NCBI RefSeq assembly: GCF_000158095.2
Contig: NZ_CM011002.1
Span: 1,193,228 to 1,257,227, forward strand
Reading direction: 5' to 3'
DNA from: Roseibium alexandrii DFL-11
GTDB taxonomy: Bacteria > Pseudomonadota > Alphaproteobacteria > Rhizobiales > Stappiaceae
DNA: 64,000 nt
Made by a program: the position numbers and the translations under genes. Position 1 is the stretch's first letter. The number at the start of each line of letters is the position of its first letter. Below the pieces are notes generated by a model. That model saw only the letters and a program-made list of their open reading frames with translations. It was not told the origin of the DNA and ran no database searches. Below, in pieces: positions 60,329 to 64,000 of this stretch.

Positions 60329-62290
60329 TCACATCAGCATCCGCGCAAGATTTGGCTGATCGGAAAAGAAAAGCGCATTCAAATCGTCGATCGCCATGGG
60401 GCCACCGAAGAGATACCCCTGCCCCAGTTCACAGCCAAGTGCGGTCAGCATATCGCGCTGTTCGATCGTCTCAATTCCTTCGATGAGCGCCGTAGACTCA
60501 AGCGTCTTTACCATGGTCAGCGCCATCGCAATAAGGCCATGGCCCGCGTCTCCGTCCCGCAAGATCTTCGTCAGGGACGTGTCGATTTTCACTTCATCCC
60601 ATTTGTATTGAAGGATTCCGGACAATGCGGACGCCGGAGTGCCAAAGTTGTCCAAAGACAGGGTGACGCCGAGTGCTCGCAGATCCTCAAGGCAACCATG
60701 CACACGGTCGAACGTGTTAAGGAGCCGGCCAGCCGCGACCTCTACCTTCAGCCGCTCGGCGGACAAACCTGTGCTGTTCAAGCAGTCCTCGATCATCGGG
60801 GCAACATCCCCATGGAGCATGTGCGGGACAGAGAGATTGACCGCCAGATCCACGTCTCCGGGCAGAAGCTGGACCTGGGCACAGGCGGTTTCGATGATTT
60901 TGCGCTCCAATGGGATGATCAAGCCATTCTGCTCGGCGATCGGAATTACCTCTGCAGGTGCAATCCAGCCGAGGTGGGGATGATACCAGCGAGCCAAGGC
61001 CTCAATCCCAACGATTTGCCCGGTCTTAATATTAAACTGGGGTTGAAAATGCGGCAGGCAATCTTCCTGTTCGAGTGCCTGAAGCAATGCGCGAGAAATG
61101 CCGGATTGCCGCTCCGCAACCGCTCGCATGGGCGGCTTGTATGTCCCGACATGCCTGCGGCCCGTCCTTATTTCCTCCGAAACAGCCAACAAGGCGTTTT
61201 GCAGCCCCGCACCCGGGTCCCGTTCTTCCTGGTCGATATAGGCGATCCCCGCGATACTGTTTACGGGATAAATACCGGAGCGAATTGCAACCGGCCTGTG
61301 AATATGATCGCGCAGGCGATTGGTGACCTCCAAGGCCGTTGTTTCACTCTCCTGATCCATCTTCATGGCAACGAAGAAACCGCTGCTACTTGCCCGTCCA
61401 AGACATGCTGTCTCGGTCCCAAGATTGATCTGGTGTTGGATCCGTTCGGCAATGGCCGCGAGAATGGCATTGTGATCAGTTTCACTTGCAGATCCTGATC
61501 CGGTCCAGGGCATAACCAGATCAAGGTAAAGGACGACCAAATCCTGATCGTCGCGACGCTTGGACTGCATTTCCTCTATTTTCTCGATCAAGACCTTTTG
61601 TGTCATCAGCCCCGTGGCCGGGTCGTGCCTCATCTCTGCGGTTGCACGGGCAAGATTGAACCCATCACGTTTTCTTTCGTTGGCGAAGTGCCGCAATCGC
61701 CGGAATAGCAAGAAAATCCAGGCACTCAGACTTGCAATCAATCCAGCGCCAAGAAGTGATTGAATACGGGCTTGGCGATTAAGGGCCGCATTGCTTTCCT
61801 GTGCAATTGACGACATCCGGTTTTCGGCCAAATGCCGAATCTGGTTCAACGACGTGCCGATCTGGTGGACTTTTGCCAGCGCCTGTTCAATCGAACTTCT
61901 TTTTTCCAGATTGGAGATCAGTGGCTCAATTGACCCAGCCATTTCCTTGGCGTCTGCAAGCCTACGCGTTATGAGGGTCGCTTGCGGGCCAAATTCCAGT
62001 AGAGGATTCACGTGCCAGGAATTCAGGGCGTTTTGAAAGCGGACGAAAGCTCTTGCGACCCGGGCTTGATACTCGAAATCGGAGTTGTAAAGCGCACTCG
62101 TCAAAAGGCTTTCCAGCCGATGCGTGTTGAGCAGGCTGGAAGACGTAATGAGGGCATGTAGAGCGTCGTCTTTTACCTTCGCATCCTGCCGTTTCTGAAG
62201 CATCACGACTGCGCTGAACGACAGAGCAAACGTAATCGCGATCACGACCAAAGGAAGTATGTAACGGCTATAGCCAGGCCGGTACGTCAT
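60329..62290 (-). CDS. Membrane GGDEF-EAL protein with degenerate catalytic motifs
   Basis: An N-terminal membrane helix (about 10-30), a periplasmic helical sensor (about 35-175), a second helix (180-198), a GGDEF-like domain (about 220-380) and an EAL domain (about 400-640) make up 653 residues. The GGDEF motif is replaced by RASSSGFF (299-306), so no cyclase activity is expected. In the EAL domain EAL (430-432) and NLS are kept, but DDFG is LDNFG (the second Asp is Asn548) and ExTE is EVAA, so phosphodiesterase activity is doubtful. It probably senses c-di-GMP or acts by protein contact. Confidence 0.9.
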   Translation of the reverse strand: MTYRPGYSRYILPLVVIAITFALSFSAVVMLQKRQDAKVKDDALHALITSSSLLNTHRLESLLTSALYNSDFEYQARVARAFVRFQNALNSWHVNPLLEFGPQATLITRRLADAKEMAGSIEPLISNLEKRSSIEQALAKVHQIGTSLNQIRHLAENRMSSIAQESNAALNRQARIQSLLGAGLIASLSAWIFLLFRRLRHFANERKRDGFNLARATAEMRHDPATGLMTQKVLIEKIEEMQSKRRDDQDLVVLYLDLVMPWTGSGSASETDHNAILAAIAERIQHQINLGTETACLGRASSSGFFVAMKMDQESETTALEVTNRLRDHIHRPVAIRSGIYPVNSIAGIAYIDQEERDPGAGLQNALLAVSEEIRTGRRHVGTYKPPMRAVAERQSGISRALLQALEQEDCLPHFQPQFNIKTGQIVGIEALARWYHPHLGWIAPAEVIPIAEQNGLIIPLERKIIETACAQVQLLPGDVDLAVNLSVPHMLHGDVAPMIEDCLNSTGLSAERLKVEVAAGRLLNTFDRVHGCLEDLRALGVTLSLDNFGTPASALSGILQYKWDEVKIDTSLTKILRDGDAGHGLIAMALTMVKTLESTALIEGIETIEQRDMLTALGCELGQGYLFGGPMAIDDLNALFFSDQPNLARMLM

Positions 62291-62568
62291 GCTAACTGTT
62301 CCACAAAACTCAATTATATTCAGGCAGAACCACGCTGGTACGCGGCCGGGAGACAGAGCCTCACCGTCCCGGGTGCAGTCCTGGTGGAAGCCAGACAGCG
62401 AATTTCCAAGCGTCGTTTGGGAGACAATGAGCGCAGACAGTTAACTGCACTTGAATCCATTATATGGCATTTTCTTCACCAAGGATATTATCCCTGACAA
62501 AACGCGGTACTACTAATGGCATGTTAAACCGATCATAGAAAATATGCCCGCGCCTTCCGGAGACGTTG
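62291..62568. other. Divergent region between the GGDEF-EAL gene and the last hydrolase
   Basis: A gap of 278 bases. TATAAT on the minus strand (62459-62464) could be a -10 for the GGDEF-EAL gene, but no matching -35 is clear. CCGGGA/TCCCGG (around 62345-62377) can form a small stem. GGAG six bases before the ATG at 62569 is the ribosome site of the next gene. Confidence 0.4.
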
Positions 62569-64000
62569 ATGCCGCATTCTCAAAACCGCCTGCCCGGTTG
62601 GATGATGTCCAACATGTCCACGTTTGCTGCAATTGTTGCAATCAGCGCGTTTGGTGCCTCGCTGACCCCATCTTTGATGCCACGCGACCCCTTGGTGCAA
62701 AGCCTCTTGTCAGGAATTGTCGCAAGCTTGGGTTATGAAGCGGCCCTTCTTGTCCGGGCGACGTGGCGCTACATGGAAATTCCGGGGCTCAAGGGGCGCT
62801 TGCGAACAGCTTGGGTTATCGGTGGCTTGGTGGCTTGTGCCGGTATTCTTGTGTATTCACTTTCACGAGCGGCAAACTGGCAAAATGCAACCCGCGAGGC
62901 TGTTGGACTGGAGCCGCTGGAAAGTGCCGCCCCGTTTTTCATTCTCGGGGTATCCCTCGGCGTGTTTCTGGTTCTTTGGCTGGTCTTCCGGGCGCTTGGG
63001 ATCGCCCGCCGCCGGGTTGAGCGGATATTAGACCGTTTGGTGCCGCGTCGCGTCGGCATCGTGGTCTCAATTGCAGCTGTTGGGTGGCTCTTCTGGGCGT
63101 TGGTCGATGGCGCATTGATACGCAACGCGTTCAAAGCGGCCGACGCGTCCTTCATGGCCGCAGACCTTCTCATGGAACCGGATATTGAACAGCCACCCGA
63201 TCCGCAAAAGACAGGGAGTTCAGCATCCCTCATCCGCTGGAAGGAAATGGGGCGGCACGGCCGGGCATTTGTTGCTACGGCCCCCTCATCAGATGAAATC
63301 GGAGAATTCTTTGACGGTGCCGTCCGAAATCCAATCCGGATCTATGTGGGCCGATTGTCAGCCGAAACGGCGGAAGAACGCGCTGAAATCGCGTTGCAAG
63401 AGCTTAAGCGCGTAGATGCCTTCTCGCGCTCAACACTGGTTGTCGCCGTCCCGGTTGGAAGTGGATGGATGGATCCGGGCGCTCATGACACGCTCGACTT
63501 CATGCTTGGCGGAGATGTGGCGACAGTCGCCGCGCAGTACTCGTATCTGACCAGTGTTTTGTCCCTGCTCGCCCATCCTGACTATGGCGTCGATCAAGCA
63601 CGCGTTCTTTTTGAAAAAGTCTATGATCATTGGACAACGCTGCCGAAAGATAGCCGGCCAAAGTTTTATGTGCATGGCCTAAGCCAAGGGGCGTTCAATT
63701 CTCAAGCCACGATCCCTTTGTTCGACATGCTGGGAGACCCCATCCAGGGAGCGATGTGGGCCGGGTCGCCGTTTTTCTCAAAATTCTGGTCAGAAGTTCG
63801 CGATCATCGAAACCCGGACAGCCCCGCCTGGCGGCCCACCTATGGCAACGGGTCTCTGATCCGGGTCTTGGACCAGTATGGGGGACTTGAAGGAGAATTT
63901 ACGCCTTGGGGTCCTATCCGCATGGTGTTTCTCAACTACGGCAGCGATCCGATTGTAAACTTCACCTACGACAGCTCAATCTTTGAACCGGGCTGGCTGT
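62569..64000 (+). CDS. Alpha/beta-hydrolase family membrane protein (Abhydrolase_9 type), 3' partial
   Basis: The frame is open from an ATG with GGAG upstream to the right edge, giving 477 residues so far. Residues 1-195 hold four or so membrane helices (FAAIVAISAFGASLTPSLMP, WVIGGLVACAGILVYSL, FFILGVSLGVFLVLWLVF, VGIVVSIAAVGWLFWALV), matching the N-terminal domain of this family. The catalytic domain has the nucleophile elbow VHGLSQGAFNSQ. The SQG elbow implies a serine nucleophile; the acid and His lie beyond the window or near its end (YGSDPIVNFTYD). Members are membrane esterases or lipases of unknown substrate. Confidence 0.85.
   Translation, partial: MPHSQNRLPGWMMSNMSTFAAIVAISAFGASLTPSLMPRDPLVQSLLSGIVASLGYEAALLVRATWRYMEIPGLKGRLRTAWVIGGLVACAGILVYSLSRAANWQNATREAVGLEPLESAAPFFILGVSLGVFLVLWLVFRALGIARRRVERILDRLVPRRVGIVVSIAAVGWLFWALVDGALIRNAFKAADASFMAADLLMEPDIEQPPDPQKTGSSASLIRWKEMGRHGRAFVATAPSSDEIGEFFDGAVRNPIRIYVGRLSAETAEERAEIALQELKRVDAFSRSTLVVAVPVGSGWMDPGAHDTLDFMLGGDVATVAAQYSYLTSVLSLLAHPDYGVDQARVLFEKVYDHWTTLPKDSRPKFYVHGLSQGAFNSQATIPLFDMLGDPIQGAMWAGSPFFSKFWSEVRDHRNPDSPAWRPTYGNGSLIRVLDQYGGLEGEFTPWGPIRMVFLNYGSDPIVNFTYDSSIFEPGWL

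Noticed and set aside
1..64000. Prophage, insertion sequence, integrase, CRISPR array, rRNA operon or plasmid origin
   Set aside because: No transposase, integrase, repeat-spacer array, rRNA motif or replication gene was found on reading the whole window.

Overview
The window looks like a chromosomal segment of a marine alphaproteobacterium of the Hyphomicrobiales (Rhizobiales), most like the Stappiaceae (Labrenzia/Roseibium/Stappia). This is inferred from gene order and protein style, not from a database search. The core block ispDF / dusB-ntrB-ntrC-ntrY-ntrX-trkA-dat-hfq-hflX-mazG is a classical alphaproteobacterial arrangement. The abundance of TRAP transporters and the plcP-agt pair point to a marine heterotroph. 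I see no prophage, insertion sequence, integrase, CRISPR array or rRNA. The only tRNA is tRNA-Ser(UGA).

Layout. 1-12.1 kb: the start of ispDF (minus), then dusB and the nitrogen two-component systems NtrBC and NtrYX, TrkA, a D-amino-acid aminotransferase, Hfq and HflX. 12.4-16.5 kb: a ferric-reductase-like oxidoreductase, a periplasmic family 3 binding protein, MazG and an Fpg/Nei DNA glycosylase. 16.6-26.5 kb: a reductive pyrimidine / beta-alanine catabolic operon on the minus strand (two ABC permeases, ABC ATPase, dihydropyrimidinase, a GH114-like secreted protein, an amidohydrolase of the ureidopropionase type, a BauB-like cupin and a beta-alanine:pyruvate aminotransferase). It is divergent from a RutR-type regulator, with two perfect or near-perfect RutR palindromes between them; arfB is coupled to rutR. 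26.5-31.4 kb: TetR regulator divergent from thiolase-MFS-epoxide-hydrolase-like genes, then a second alpha/beta hydrolase. 31.5-36.9 kb: LysR regulator divergent from a DUF1445-dctP-dctQ-dctM-DUF2848 operon.

36.9-38.9 kb: PlcP-like phosphoesterase and Agt-like glycosyltransferase, the phospholipid-to-glycolipid remodelling pair. 38.9-46 kb: a small exported protein, then a minus-strand housekeeping run (recX, MBL hydrolase, tatD, holB, tmk, a DacF-family protein whose three catalytic motifs are all lost, rlpA). 46-46.9 kb: a gene-poor 0.9 kb region with a perfect CRP-type palindrome followed by three tandem strong hairpins with C-rich loops (candidate small RNA), then tRNA-Ser. 46.9-57 kb: fumC, a cyclic-nucleotide-binding/thioredoxin-reductase-like fusion without the redox CxxC, DctB-DctD and a TAXI-type TRAP transporter. 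57.2-60.3 kb: a compact HupE / HupE-like (frameshifted) / membrane-anchored PpiC / HupE2 cassette, the best candidate here for an undescribed system. 60.3-64 kb: a degenerate GGDEF-EAL membrane protein, and an alpha/beta hydrolase that runs off the window.

The accessory modules share a theme of scavenging organic nitrogen and carboxylates (pyrimidines, beta-alanine, TRAP substrates) next to the global nitrogen regulators. Where I chose a start downstream of the longest reading frame, the reason is given in the entry.
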